Shown: positions 37,805 through 48,312, counted from the first letter of the stretch. The stretch: 64,000 nucleotides of DNA from Gaiellasilicea sp963794385 (GCA_963794385.1 CAWCDT010000003.1:156687-220686); one strand, 5' to 3'. A program made the numbers and translations. Notes: generated from the letters alone by a model not told the origin.

Positions 37805-38035
37805 CTAGCCCGGCGCTTCCCCGCCGGACGCTTCCTCGCCGGACCGCCGTAGGCCCATCAACCCGAGGACGGCCAGCCCGACCCCGATCACGGCCACGAG
37901 GGCGAAGTGGATCGTGAAGCCACCGTCGACGAGGAGGAAGAAGGCGAGCATGAGGTCGATCGCCGCGAAGATCAGGAGCGGCAGCGGCGAGATCCCGCCC
38001 AGGAAGCGGGCCGGTTTCTCGCCGGCCTCACTCAT
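37805..38035 (-). CDS. small two-helix membrane protein
   Basis: 76 aa. A hydrophilic N-terminus (MSEAGEKPARFLGG) precedes two hydrophobic helices (residues ~18-38 and 44-62) and a charged Gly/Glu/Ser tail. I recognise no family. Its ATG overlaps the stop of the FtsX-like permease by eight bases, so it is likely co-transcribed with the exporter, perhaps as an accessory piece. Confidence 0.55.
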   Translation of the reverse strand: MSEAGEKPARFLGGISPLPLLIFAAIDLMLAFFLLVDGGFTIHFALVAVIGVGLAVLGLMGLRRSGEEASGGEAPG

Positions 38036-40555
38036 ACTGCAGCGCCTCGAGCGGATTGAGCTTGGCCGCCCGTCGGGCCGGGAAGATCGCGGCCAGGATG
38101 CCGACGATGATCGTCGCGATCGCGAAGACGACGATCTGACCCGTCGGGAAGGCGAACTCGATGAACTCGACGCGGGCGATCAGGAGCGCTCCCAGCACCA
38201 CGCCGAGAATGATGCCGAGGACGCCTCCGATCAGCGCCGTGATCACGCTCTCGTGCCGAATCATGCGGCGCACCTGGCGCCGGGTCATCCCGATCGCCCG
38301 CAGCATGCCCAGCTCCCGCGTGCGCTCGAAGACGGTGAGCACGAGCGTGTTGACGATCCCGAAGAGGCTCACGATCACGGACAGCGCGAGCAGGACGTAG
38401 AGGATGTTCAGGATCTGGTTGAGGCCGCTGATCTGGTTGTCCACGAATTCGTCGCGGGTCTGCGCCTTCGCGTTGGGGAAGTCGGTGAGCGACTGCTCGA
38501 GCGCCTGGGTGTTCTCGTCCGTGACGCCTCCGCGCATGAGCACGAACGTGTACAGGTTCCGCGGCGACTCGTACGCGCGGTCGAACGTCTCGCTCGAGAA
38601 GGTGACGGCGCCGAAGGGCGAGCCGCCGGCGGGCGGATCGAAGATGCCTTCCACCTCGAGCTGGAGCTCGTCTCCCGACGGCACCTGGATCGTGACCGGC
38701 GAGCCCACGCTCAGGTTGTGATCCTCGGCGAAGCCGTCGTCGACGAAGGCGCCGTTGCTCCCCAGCTCGGCGAACACGTCCTGTGAGCCCTCCACCCAGT
38801 CGAGCGTCAGCACCTGTCCGGCATCCTCGTCGACCGCGGTCACGAACTCGGTATCGCCGAACACGCGCGCCTCACCGGCCCGCGTGCTCGCGATCGCCTC
38901 GACCCCGTCTGCCTCCGCCGCGGCCTCGGCCGCCTCGGTCGGGATCGGCGAGAAGTTGTTCTGGGCCGTGATCGCGTAGTCGGAGGTGAAGATCTCGTCG
39001 ACCGCGCCCCTGAACGTGCTCGTGATCCCGGCGGCGAGCGTCGCGACGAGCGTGACCAGCGCGAGGCCGATCATCAGCGCCGCCGCCGTCGAGGCCGTCC
39101 GCTGGGGATTGCGGCGCGCGTTGTCGCGCGCGAGCTTGCCCGCAGCCCCGCCGATGGAGGCCGCAGGCGCGCCGAGGAAGGCCGAGAGCGGGCGCACGAG
39201 CCGGGCCGAGAAGAGCGCGACGCCGAGGAAGATCAGCAGTGCTCCCAGGCCCATCCAGACGAGGATCTGCGTCGTCCCGAGACCGCTTCCGAAGAGCCCG
39301 TACGCGAGCGACGCGAAGCCGAGCGCCGTCAGCGCCAGCGAGCCGACGGTGCGGAAACGGGCGAACCGCGACTCCGGCAGCGTCGCGCCCTCGCGAACGG
39401 CCGCGATCGGCGGCACGCGGGTGGCGCGAATCGCCGGCCGGAGGCTCGCGATCAGCGTCACCAGGATGCCGACGAGGAGCGAGACGACGATCGTGCGCGG
39501 CTCGAGCAGCAGACCCTGGTTCGGCAGCGTGAAGCCGACCGCGTCGAAGAGCGCGAAGAGGCCCTTGGCGAGCAGCAGCCCGGAGAAGAGGCCGATCAGC
39601 GAGGCGACCGCGCCGACGACGAGCGCCTCGATCACGATCGACACGAGTACCTGCCGCCGCGAGCCCCCGAGCGTCCGGATCGTGGCGAACTCGCGCGTCC
39701 GCTGCGCGATCGTGATCGAGAGCGAGTTCGCGATCACGAAGCTGCCGACGAAGAGCGCGATCCCCGCGAAGGCGAGCAGGAAGCCCTGGAGGAACGTGAT
39801 GAACTCGTTCGTTTCGGACGCGTCCTCCTCCGCCTGCTGGGCGCCGGTCCGAACCTCCGTGTTGGACGGGAGCACGTCCTCGATGTCGGACGCCAGCTGT
39901 GCCTCTGGGACGCCGGGCTCGGCGGCGATCGCGATCTCGTCCAGCTTCCCTTCCTTCTCGAAGAGCCGCTGGGCGGTCGGCAGGTCGAAACCGGCCAGCG
40001 TCGCGCCGCCGATCGCGTTCGCCGTCCCGAACTTGACGATGCCCGCGATCCGCATCCGCTCGACCGGCCCTTCCGCCTGGACGCCGATCGTGTCGCCGAT
40101 CGCGAAGTCCTTCTTGTCGGCCACGCCGGTGTCGATCACGACCTCGTTCGGCCCCGGCCAGCCGCCTTCGACGAGCGTCAGCGGGTTGAAGGGCGACTCC
40201 CCGTTCGCGATCGCGAAGCCGAGGTTGGGCGCGCCGCCGAAGACGATCGCCTTGTTGTCGCGGCCGATCAGCGTCGTCGACTCGCTGTCGACGCTGCCCT
40301 CGGCCTCCGCGACGCCGTCGACCTGACGCACGTCATCGAGGACGCTCTCGTCGAAGGCGCTCGCCGAGGCACCGCTCCCCTCGGAGATGTCGAACGCCGA
40401 CTTGCCCGTCACCACGAGGGTCGACCCCTCGCGCACGTCGGTGAAGATCGAGTCGAACGCCTGGTCGATCGAGTCGGTGAGGACGTACGTGCCGCTGACC
40501 ATCGCGACGCCGAGAATGATCGCGAGCGGCCGAGTCCGAGAGTGAACTTCGTCAC
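38028..40555 (-). CDS. FtsX/MacB-like ABC exporter permease
   Basis: About 840 aa with two FtsX modules. After an N-terminal helix (PLAIILGVAMVSGTYVLTDSI) comes a large extracytoplasmic domain (~residues 40-260). The first three-helix FtsX block follows (FAGIALFVGSFVIANSLSITIAQRTREFATIRTLGGSRRQVLVSIVIEALVVG), then a central helix block, a second external domain and the final FtsX block (VSLFGIVNTLVLTVFERTRELGMLRAIGMTRRQVRRMIRHESVITALIGGVLGIILG). The start is uncertain: GTG 40555 (VTKFTLG) gives the usual first residues but in a different frame from the helix, and 10-15 residues expected between them seem missing. An indel or short deletion near 40525 is likely. It probably exports or remodels lipids, lipoproteins or peptides. 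Confidence 0.85.
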
Positions 40556-41436
40556 GCCGCGAGCCCCTCGCCGGCGACGCCCCCGCCCGGCGGAGCCGGG
40601 CTCCGCCGCCTGCCGTCGCTGCCGGCCAGCTTTCGGCCGAACTCATACTGCCCTCCGCGTGAACCGGCAGCGGCCGAGGGCCCGCGGCCGCCGGCGCGGC
40701 GGCGAGCTCCTCCATCGTCTGGAGCACCTCGTGCTGCGACGCGCTGGGGAGGTCGCGCACGATCAACCCGTCCGCGAGGAAGAGGATCCGGTCGGCGATC
40801 GCGGCGGCACGCGCCTCGTGCGTGACCATCACCGTCGTCTGGCCGTAGCTGTCGACCGAGTCGCGCATCAGGTCGAGGATCTCCTGGCCCGTCGCCGAGT
40901 CGAGGTTCCCCGTCGGCTCGTCGGCGAAGAGCACGGTCGGCTGCGAGACGAGCCCACGTGCGATTGCGACGCGCTGCTGCTGGCCGCCGGAGAGCTCGGA
41001 CGGGCCGGTGGTGCAGGCGGTCGCCCAGGCCGACTTTCTCGATCAAGCCGCGGAAGAACTCGGGCTCGGCGCTCTCGCCGGCGATCGAGAGCGGCAGGGT
41101 GATGTTCTCCTCCGCCGTCAGCATCGGCAGCAGGTTGAAGAACTGGAAGACGAAGCCGATGTGGCGCCGGCGCAGCTTGGTCAGGTCGGAGTCCTTCAGG
41201 TTCGTGATCTCCGTCCCGGAGACCGAGACGCTGCCCGACGTCGGCTTGTCGAGGCCGGCGAGGATGTGCATCAGCGTCGACTTGCCGGAGCCGGAAGGCC
41301 CCATCACGGCCGTCAGCTTGCCCTTGTCGACGTCGAGCGAGATCCCGCGCAGCGCGTCGACCGCCGTGTCGCCCTCGCCGTAGCGGCGCGTCACGTCGTT
41401 TGCGACGACGACTGCGCCGTTGTCCGGATTCTCCAT
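40552..41436 (-). CDS. MacB/LolD-type ABC ATPase, frameshifted near 41012
   Basis: ATG 41436 opens MENPDNGAVVVANDVTRRYGEGDTAVDALRGISLDVDKGKLTAVMGPSGSGKSTLMHILAGLDKPTSG with Walker A, then RRRHIGFVFQFFNLLPMLTAEENI (Q-loop). After an indel near 41012 the next frame gives SELSGGQQQRVAIARGLVSQPTVLFADEPTGNLDSATGQEI (signature, Walker B) and VMVTHEARAAAIADRILFLADGLIV (H-loop). Family C-termini end about 40670 (HEVLQTMEELAA), but no stop follows in that frame; the stop at 40552 belongs to the unshifted frame and would overlap the permease GTG. The 3' limit is therefore approximate. It powers the adjacent permease. Confidence 0.83.
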   Translation of the reverse strand: MENPDNGAVVVANDVTRRYGEGDTAVDALRGISLDVDKGKLTAVMGPSGSGKSTLMHILAGLDKPTSGSVSVSGTEITNLKDSDLTKLRRRHIGFVFQFFNLLPMLTAEENITLPLSIAGESAEPEFFRGLIEKVGLGDRLHHRPVRALRRPAAARRNRTWARLAADRALRRRADGEPRLGDGPGDPRPDARLGRQLRPDDGDGHARGACRRDRRPDPLPRGRVDRARPPQRVAARGAPDDGGARRRAGGRGPSAAAGSRGGQYEFGRKLAGSDGRRRSPAPPGGGVAGEGLAA

Positions 41437-41511
41437 TGACCCTCCCTGGCCTGGGTACTTCCCGACCCTAGCGCGTCCCCACAGGCCGAGGCAGTGGGGT
41501 TATCCGCACCT

Positions 41512-42957
41512 TCACCCTGCCGCCGTTCCGACCATCATCTGACCGGCCTCCTGGAGGACGTCGCCGAGGATCCCCGTGATCTCGTCGAACTCGGCCTGTC
41601 CGGCGACGAGCGGCGGCGAGATCTGGATCACCGGGTCGCCGCGGTCGTCGGCACGGCAGATCAGGCCGCGCTCGAAGAGCGTGTGCGAGAGGAAGCCGCG
41701 CAGCAGCGTCTCGCACTCCTCGGCGTCGAACGTCTCCCGCGTCTCCTTGTCCTTGACGAGCTCGAGGGCGTAGAAGTAGCCGGTCCCGCGCAGGTCGCCG
41801 CAGATCGGCAGCTCGAGCAGCTGCGCGAGCGTCGACCGGAACGCGTCCTCGTGCTCGCGGACGCGCTCCATGATCCGCTCGCGCTTCATGATCTCGATGT
41901 TCTTCAGCGCGATCGCGGCCATTACCGGGTGGCCGCCGAAGGTGATCCCGTGCGCGTACATCGAGGTCTCCTCGAGGAAGGGCTCCATCACCCGGTCGGT
42001 CGCGAGCACGGCCCCGATCGCTGCGTACGAGGAGGAGAGGCCCTTCGCACAGCAGACGATGTCGGGCCGGATGTCGTAGCGCTCGGACGCGAACCAGTAG
42101 CCGACCCGGCCGAACGCGGTGATCACCTCGTCGGCGGAGAGGAGGATGTCGTAGCGGTCGCAGAGCTCGCGGACGCCGCGCCAGTAGCCCTCGGGCGGCG
42201 TGAACGCGCCGCCCGCGTTCTGCACGGGCTCCATGTGGACGAGACAGACGGTCTCGGGGCCCATCGCGAGGATCGTCTCCTCGAGGTCCTCCAGCAGCAT
42301 CGCCGTGAACTCGGCCTCCGTCTCCTCCGGCGGCCGGTGGTAGCGATTCGTGTTCTTGACGTGCTGCACCTCGGGAACGAGCGGCTCGAACGGCATCCGC
42401 AGCGCCGGGATGCCGTTGATCGAGAGGGCGCCCATCGTCGTGCCGTGGTAGGCGATCTGGCGCGCGATCGCCTTGTACTTGCGCGGCAGCGGTGCGCCTG
42501 CCCGTTCGTCGTGCCTGGTCTCGTCAACGTCGATGCGCTTGCCGCCGCGGGCGAGGTAGTACTGGCGCGCGAGCTTCCACGCCGACTCGACCGCCTCCGA
42601 GCCGCCGGAGACGAAGAACGCGCGGTTGAGGTCGCCGGGCGCGAGCGCGGTCACCTCGGCCGCGAGCTCGATCGCGCGCGGGTGCGCGTACGACCAGTTC
42701 GTGTAGAAGGGCAGCTCCCGCATCTGCTCGAGCGCCGCCTGCCCGATCTCCTCGCCGAAGCCGTAGCCCAGGTTGACCGAGAAGAGGCCGGCGAGCGCGT
42801 CGAGGTACCGCTTGCCGTTCACGTCCTCGAGGTAGCAGCCGTCACCGCGGACGATGATCGGCACGTCGCCGCCGCGGTAGCCGCCCATGCGGGTGAAGTG
42901 GAGCCAGAGGTGGTCGCGGGCTGCTTCCTGGAGGTCGAGTTCGGCGGTCGTGTTCAT
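41512..42957 (-). CDS. class III aminotransferase, polyamine/omega-amino-acid type
   Basis: 481 aa PLP enzyme from ATG 42957. Landmarks are GCYLEDVNGKRYLDALAGLFSVNLGYG, FFVSGGSEAVESAWKLARQYY, IAYHGTTMGALSINGIPALRMPFEPL, LLSADEVITAFGRVGYWFASERY (PLP Asp), IVCCAKGLSSSYAAIGAVL with the Schiff-base Lys, and HGITFGGHPVMAAIALKNIEIMKRE. It closely follows the putrescine-pyruvate (SpuC-like) and omega-amino-acid:pyruvate transaminases. It is the last gene of the minus-strand polyamine operon, overlapping the permease gene by four bases. It would turn putrescine into 4-aminobutanal for the aldehyde dehydrogenase upstream. Confidence 0.88.
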   Translation of the reverse strand: MNTTAELDLQEAARDHLWLHFTRMGGYRGGDVPIIVRGDGCYLEDVNGKRYLDALAGLFSVNLGYGFGEEIGQAALEQMRELPFYTNWSYAHPRAIELAAEVTALAPGDLNRAFFVSGGSEAVESAWKLARQYYLARGGKRIDVDETRHDERAGAPLPRKYKAIARQIAYHGTTMGALSINGIPALRMPFEPLVPEVQHVKNTNRYHRPPEETEAEFTAMLLEDLEETILAMGPETVCLVHMEPVQNAGGAFTPPEGYWRGVRELCDRYDILLSADEVITAFGRVGYWFASERYDIRPDIVCCAKGLSSSYAAIGAVLATDRVMEPFLEETSMYAHGITFGGHPVMAAIALKNIEIMKRERIMERVREHEDAFRSTLAQLLELPICGDLRGTGYFYALELVKDKETRETFDAEECETLLRGFLSHTLFERGLICRADDRGDPVIQISPPLVAGQAEFDEITGILGDVLQEAGQMMVGTAAG

Positions 42958-43768
42958 GCGGCTCCTTTTCTGTGTCTTCGGGCGCTGCGAATCTGCTGCA
43001 CGGCGTTTCCGAGCGCGATCGCGATCGCGACGAGGAAGATCGCGCTCGCGACGACGTTCACTTCGGGCGGGACCGCGACGCGTGCGATTCCCCAGACGTA
43101 GACGGGGAAGGTCTGCTCGCCGCCCGCGTTGAGGTACGTGATCACGAAGTCGTCCAGCGAGAGCGCGAACCCGAGCAAAGCCGCGGACAGCATCGCGGGG
43201 GCGAGCAGCGGGAAGCGTGACCTTGCGGAACGTCATCCACTCGTTCGCCCCGAGGTCCATCGCGGCCTCCTCGAGGTGGCGGTCGAACCCGATCAACCTC
43301 GCCTTCACCGTCACCACGATGAAGCTGATGATGAACATCACGTGGGCGATGAAGATCGTCCAGAAGCCGAGCGGGAAGACGCTCGTCAGGTTCAGGAAGA
43401 GCGTCAGCAACGAGGCGCCGAGAACGATCTCGGGCGTGGACATCGGGCAGGAAGACGAGCAGGTTCGCCGAGCCACGGCCCCGGAACTGGTGGCGGACGA
43501 TTGCGATCGCGATCAACGTGCCGAGGGCGGTTGCGACCACGGTCGCGAGCAGGCCGATATAGATCGAGACCAGCACGGAGTCGCGCAGGCCGAGCACGGA
43601 GTCCCACTCCAGCCAGTTGTCGAGCGTGAATCCCTGCCAGACGTAGTTGAAGCGACCGGCGGGCTCGTTGAACGAGAAGAGGATCACGACCGCGATCGGC
43701 AGCATCAGGTAGGCGACGACGAGCAGCGCATAGGCCGTGAGCGCGTGCCTCCGGACGGCGGCGGTCAC
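42954..43768 (-). CDS. potC: polyamine ABC transporter permease PotC-like, two frameshifts
   Basis: Start GTG 43768 (VTAAVRRHALTAYALLVVAYLMLPIAVVILFSFN) overlaps the potB stop. Three successive frames are needed. The first runs to FRGRGSANLLVFLPD. A second, from about 43440, gives TPEIVLGASLLTLFLNLTSVFPLGFWTIFIAHVMFIISFIVVTVKARLIGFDRHLEEAAMDLGANEWMTFRKVTLP with the EAA loop that docks the ATPase. A third, from about 43215, gives AALLGFALSLDDFVITYLNAGGEQTFPVYVWG. All expected PotC blocks are present, so the gene is complete apart from the indels. It is the second channel subunit of a spermidine/putrescine importer. Confidence 0.82.
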
Positions 43769-44622
43769 CCGGTGAGCCTCTCGGTGCCGACGGCACGCAC
43801 GTACACGAGGAGGGCGACGAGGATCGCGGCCATCAGCACGAACGAGAGCGAGGCCGCGGTCGGATAGTCGAGCGACTCGAGGAATTTCGCCTGGATGACG
43901 TTGCCGATCATCTGCTGCTTCGGCGTGCCCAGCAGCTCGGCGTTGATGAAGTCGCCGGCGGCCGGGATGAACGTGAGCAGCGTCCCCGCGACGATCCCGG
44001 GCGCCGAGAGCGGCAGCGTGACGCGCAGGAACGCCCGGGTCGGGCTCGCGTAGAGATCCTTCGCCGCCTCGAGGAGCCGCGCGTCGATCTGCTCGAGCGA
44101 GACGTAGAGCGGCAGGGCCATGAAGGGGAAGAAGTTGTAGGTGATCCCGGCCACGACCGCGAGGGTCGTGTAGAGCAGGCCTTCGTTTGCGCCGAGGAGA
44201 TGGAGCCCGCGCAGGAGGCCGACGACGGGCCCCTCGTCGGCGAGGATGTTGAGCCACGCGAGCGTCCTGATCAGGTACGTGACGAAGAACGGCGCCACGA
44301 TGAAGAGCAGGAAGAGGTTTCGCCAGGGCCCGGCCCGAAACGCGATCCAGTAGACGAGCGGGTAGGCGAGCAGGAGCGAGACGACCGTGGCGATGCCGGC
44401 GTAGAGAAACGAGCGCAGGAGCTGCTCCCGGTAGTCGGAGATCGCGTCCGTGAAGTTCGAGAACTCCCAGGTGAACTCGTAGTTCGGGAACGTCCCCGAC
44501 TGGAGGGACTGGTAGCCCAGGAACGCGAGCGGGATCAGGAAGAAGACCGCGAGCCAGGCGAGGCCCGGCGCGAGCAGCACGTACGGCGTCAGCCCCTTGT
44601 GCCGGTGGAGGAAGCTACCCAA
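43765..44622 (-). CDS. potB: polyamine ABC transporter permease PotB-like
   Basis: 285 aa, undamaged, with TTG as start (44622). Six transmembrane stretches. PYVLLAPGLAWLAVFFLIPLAFLGYQSLQ opens it, and YPLVYWIAFRAGPWRNLFLLFIVAPFFVTYLIRTLAWLNIL and the EAA-type coupling loop SLEQIDARLLEAAKDLYASPTRAFLRVTLPLSAPG are typical of PotB/YdcU proteins. It forms the membrane channel with PotC. The start lies just after the potD stop (44629), so the pot genes are one transcript. Confidence 0.9.
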   Translation of the reverse strand: MGSFLHRHKGLTPYVLLAPGLAWLAVFFLIPLAFLGYQSLQSGTFPNYEFTWEFSNFTDAISDYREQLLRSFLYAGIATVVSLLLAYPLVYWIAFRAGPWRNLFLLFIVAPFFVTYLIRTLAWLNILADEGPVVGLLRGLHLLGANEGLLYTTLAVVAGITYNFFPFMALPLYVSLEQIDARLLEAAKDLYASPTRAFLRVTLPLSAPGIVAGTLLTFIPAAGDFINAELLGTPKQQMIGNVIQAKFLESLDYPTAASLSFVLMAAILVALLVYVRAVGTERLTG

Positions 44623-44628
44623 GCCTGC

Positions 44629-45784
44629 TCACTGGCCGAGCACCGTCTGCCACTTCGAGATGTGCTCGTCGTCGCCGAGCGCGGACGAGTCGTACTGGTG
44701 CAGCTGCTCGAGCAGCGCGTCGTCCGGGATGATCAGCGTGTTGTTCGCGATCTCGGGGTCGATCTTGAGGAGCTCTTCCTTGGCGCCCTTGCACCGGCGG
44801 GACGTAGTTGACGTAGGCGGCGATCTTCGCTGCGACCTTCGGGTCGTACACGTAGTTCATGTACGTCGAGGCGGTCGCGACGCTGCCCCCGGTGGGGATG
44901 AACATGTTGTCCGTCCAGATCATCCCGCCGTCCTTCGGGACGGCCCACTTGAGCTTCGGGTTGTCGGCCAGGAGCTGGATCATGTCGCCGGACCAGGCAA
45001 CCGACGGCGGCCAGCTCGCCCTTGGTCAGCGGCTGGGCGAAGTCGTTGCCGGTGAACCTGACGATCTGGCCCGAGTCGACCGCGGCCTGGACCCGGTCGA
45101 CCGCCCCCTGGAAGGACTCGTCCGTGACCTCGGCGGGGTCGTCGCCGTTCGCGAGCATGACGAGGCCGACCGAGTCGGCCAGCTCCATCAGCATCGACAC
45201 CTTGCCCTTCAGCTTGGGATCCTCGAAGAGCTGCTCGATCGACTCCACCGGGCCGGTGAGCTCCTCGTTCCAGGCGATCCCGGTCATGCCCGACTGCCAC
45301 GGCAGCGAGTACTCGCGCTCCGGGTCGAAGGGCGGGCTCGCCTGCGCGTCGATCAGGTTCACGATGTTCGGGATCCGCTCCTTGTCGAGCTTCTGCACCC
45401 AGCCCTCGCCGATCAGCAGCCCCGGGAAGCGGGAGTTGTCGGTGAAGACGAAGATGTCGCGATCGATGCCGCGACCCTGCGAGAGCGGCCCCTGGACCTT
45501 CGCGAAGTACTCGGCGTTGTCGTTGATCTCCTCGAAGTAGTCGACGGCGATGCCGGTCTGCTGGGTGAACTGCGTCCAGGGTCGGGCGCTTCTTCGTCTT
45601 CTCGTCGATGTCGATGTAGAGCGGCCAGTTGGCGAACCTGAGCACCTGCTGGACCTCGTCTCCCTCGCCGGCAGCTCTCGTCGTCGCTGCCGCCGCAGGC
45701 GGCCAGGAATCCAGGCACGGTCAGCGCGACACCGCCGAGCGCGGCGCGCTCGAGCAGCTCGCGGCGGGTGAGCGGACGGGTCAT
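44629..45784 (-). CDS. potD: spermidine/putrescine-binding lipoprotein PotD-like, several frameshifts
   Basis: ATG 45784 overlaps the potA stop (ATGA). The N-terminus MTRPLTRRELLERAALGGVALTVPGFLAACGGSDDE has a twin-Arg-like start and a lipobox (LAAC), so it is probably a secreted lipoprotein. Four frames must be joined (breaks near 45670, 45580, 45000 and 44795): VLRFANWPLYIDIDEKTKKRPTLD; QFTQQTGIAVDYFEEINDNAEYFAKVQGPLSQGRGIDRDIFVFTDNSRFPGLLI and following; MIQLLADNPKLKWAVPKDGGMIWTDNMFIPTGGS; and a C-terminal KWQTVLGQ. Every segment matches the PotD/PotF family in order. It is the extracellular receptor of the PotABCD importer. Confidence 0.82.
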
Positions 45785-46864
45785 GCGGCTTCCTCCTCTG
45801 GTGCGGTCGACGACGAAGGTGGCGTTCGGGCTCCAGCTGAGCGTTGCGGGCGTCCCGGGCTCGAGCGACCGAGCCGTCGTCGGCGTTCTGGACGTACACG
45901 ATCAGCGTGCCGGCGCGGGTCTCGACGACGTACTGCGTCGCGACGCCGACGTAGGCCGTCTCCTTGACCGTGCCCGGCGAGGCCGTTCGTCGCCCTCGGC
46001 GGGCGCGCCGAGGCGGATCTTCTCCGGCCGGATCCCGATCGCGACCCGGCCGGTCCGGTCGCCCACCTCGGCAAGGATCTCGTCGCCCGCGTCGAGGCGA
46101 ACGCGGCCGGGGGCCGCGACAGTTCCGGAGAGCAGGTTCGAGACGCCGAGGAAACCGGCGACGAAGGCGGTGGCGGGCCGCTCGTAGAGCTCTGTCGGCG
46201 GGCCGAGCTGCTCGATCCGGCCGTGGTTCATCACGGCGATCGCGTCCGCCATCGTCATCGCCTCCTCCTGGTCGTGCGTGACGTGCACGAACGTGAGCCC
46301 GAGGTCGTGCTGGATCGCCTTCAGCTCGAGCTGCATCTGCTTGCGCAGCTTCAGGTCGAGGGCGCCGAGCGGCTCGTCGAGGAGCAGCACCTGCGGCCGG
46401 TTTACGAGCGCCCGGGCGAGGGCGACGCGCTGCTGCTGGCCGCCCGAGAGCTGGCGCGGGCGGCGCGCGCCGGCCCCCTCGAGCCCGACGAGCCGGAGCA
46501 TCTCGCCGACGCGACCGCGCACCTGCGTGCCGTCGACGCCCTTCCGCCGCAGCCCGAAGGCGACGTTCTCGAAGACGGACAGGTGCGGGAAGAGCGCGTA
46601 GCTCTGGAAGACGGTGTTGACGTCCCGCTTGTACGGCGGCAGGCCGACGACGTCGCGGTCGCCGAGGTAGATCGCGCCCGAGTCCGGCTGCTCGAAGCCG
46701 CCGACCATGCGCAGCGTCGTCGTCTTGCCGCAGCCCGACGGACCGAGGAGCGCAAAGAACGAGCCCGACGGGATCTCGAGCGAGATGCCGTCAACGGCGA
46801 CGACGTCGTCGAAGCGCTTGACGACGGTGTCGAGCCGCACGTCCGCCGCAGGCGTGGTGGTCAT
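45781..46864 (-). CDS. potA: polyamine ABC transporter ATPase PotA-like, frameshifts in the C-terminal domain
   Basis: ATG 46864 overlaps the aldehyde dehydrogenase stop. The ATPase domain is intact: VVKRFDDVVAVDGISLEIPSGSFFALLGPSGCGKTTTLRMVGGFEQPDSG (Walker A), NTVFQSYALFPHLSVFENVAFGLRRK (Q-loop), RQLSGGQQQRVALARALVNRPQVLLLDEPLGALDLKLRKQMQ, and LTFVHVTHDQEEAMTMADAIAVM. The regulatory TOBE domain continues to IRPEKIRLGAPAEGDE. Breaks between about 45990 and 45840 then place the rest (VYVQNADDGS and following) in other frames, ending at TGA 45781. It energises PotBC. Confidence 0.85.
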
Positions 46865-48312
46865 CAGGCCAGCTTCACCGCCACGTGCTTGACGCGCGTG
46901 TACTCCTCCATCGAGTAGAGGGACATGTCCTTGCCGTAGCCGGACTCCTTGAAGCCGCCGTGCGGCATCTCCGACGCGAGCGGGAAGAGGTGCTCGTTCA
47001 CCCACACCGTCCCGAACTCGAGCTTGCGCGCCGCGGCGAGCGCTCGGCCGACGTCCTGGGAGAAGACCGAGGCCGCGAGCCCGTAGCGGACGCCGTTCGC
47101 GAGCGCGATCGCCTCGTCGTCGGAGCCGAAGCGCTGCACGGTGACGACGGGCCCGAAGACCTCGTCCTGGACGATCTCCGAGTCCTGGTCGACGTCCGTC
47201 ACGACCGTCGGCTTGACGAAGAACCCCCGGTCGCCGATCGCCTCGCCGCCGGTGACGATCGTCGCCTTCGCGTCGACCGCGCGCCCGAGGAAGCCGAGCA
47301 CGCGCTCCTGCTGCTCACGCGAGATCACCGGCCCCATCTCGACGTCGTCGCCGTCCGCCGGGTCGGCGACCTTCATCGCCTCGAGCGCCTTGACCGTCTC
47401 GGACATGACGTCGTCGTAGACCTTCTCGTTGACGAGGATGCGCGAGGACGCGGTGCAGTCCTGGCCCGAGTTCCAGTAGCCCCCGATCTTGATCGCCTCG
47501 GCCACGGTGGCGGGGTCGGCGTCGTCGAGCACGACCATCGGCGCCTTGCCGCCGAGCTCGAGGTGGACGCGCTTGAGGTTGCTCTGCGCCGCCCCGCTGC
47601 GATCAGCTTGCCGGTCTCGACCGAGCCGGTGAGCGAGATCGAGCCGGATCTCGGGATGGCGGACGAGCGCTTCGCCCGCGGGAACGCCGTCGCCGGTGAG
47701 CACCTGGAGCACGCCCGCCGGCAGGAACTCCTGCGCCAGCTCGACGAAGCGGAGCGTGGTCAGCGGCGTCTGCTCGGCCGGCTTCAGGATCTGGACGTTG
47801 CCGGCCGCCAGGGCCGGGCCCAGCTTCCAGACCGCCATCATCAGCGGGTAGTTCCAGGGCGTGATCCCGGCGACGATCCCGAGCGGCTCGCGGCGGATGA
47901 TCGAGGTGTAGCCCTCGACGTACTCGGCCGCCGCCTTCCCTTCGAGCGTCCGCGCCGCGCCGGCGAAGAAGCGGAGGTTGTCGGCCGAGAACGGCATCTC
48001 GTCGCCGGCGATCGACATCGGCTTGCCCACGTTCAGCGACTCGAGGCGCGTCAGCTCGTCCGCGTGCTCGTCGATCACGTCGGCGAGCTTGAGCAGGAGC
48101 TCCATCCGGTCCTTCGGCGTCTTGTCCAGCCACTCGGGCAGCGCTTTCCGCGCCGCCTCGACCGCGCGCTCGACGTCCTCGGCGCCCGAACGCGGCACCT
48201 CGGCGATCGCCTCGCCGGTCGCGGGATTCAGTACCTCCATCGTCTCGCCGGAGGCCGAGTCGACCCACTCGCCCCCGATGAAGTTCTTGTGCTTGGTGAT
48301 CGACACGCTCAC
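46864..48312 (-). CDS. aldehyde dehydrogenase (gamma-aminobutyraldehyde type)
   Basis: About 482 aa from GTG 48312 (or 48306). FIGGEWVDSASGETMEVLNPATGEAIAEVP opens it. Landmarks are GIVAGITPWNYPLMMAVWKLGPALAAGNVQILKPAEQTPLT, HLELGGKAPMVVLDDADP with the general-base Glu, GQDCTASSRILV with the catalytic Cys, and DEVFGPVVTVQRFGSDDEAIALANGVRYGLAASVFS. Between about 47597 and 47655 the reading is wrong for ~20 residues; the expected SLTGSVETGKLIAA lies one frame over, so two compensating indels are likely. The NAD-specificity loop falls there. With the transaminase and PotABCD it would oxidise 4-aminobutanal to GABA. Confidence 0.88.
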   Translation of the reverse strand: MSVSITKHKNFIGGEWVDSASGETMEVLNPATGEAIAEVPRSGAEDVERAVEAARKALPEWLDKTPKDRMELLLKLADVIDEHADELTRLESLNVGKPMSIAGDEMPFSADNLRFFAGAARTLEGKAAAEYVEGYTSIIRREPLGIVAGITPWNYPLMMAVWKLGPALAAGNVQILKPAEQTPLTTLRFVELAQEFLPAGVLQVLTGDGVPAGEALVRHPEIRLDLAHRLGRDRQADRSGAAQSNLKRVHLELGGKAPMVVLDDADPATVAEAIKIGGYWNSGQDCTASSRILVNEKVYDDVMSETVKALEAMKVADPADGDDVEMGPVISREQQERVLGFLGRAVDAKATIVTGGEAIGDRGFFVKPTVVTDVDQDSEIVQDEVFGPVVTVQRFGSDDEAIALANGVRYGLAASVFSQDVGRALAAARKLEFGTVWVNEHLFPLASEMPHGGFKESGYGKDMSLYSMEEYTRVKHVAVKLA

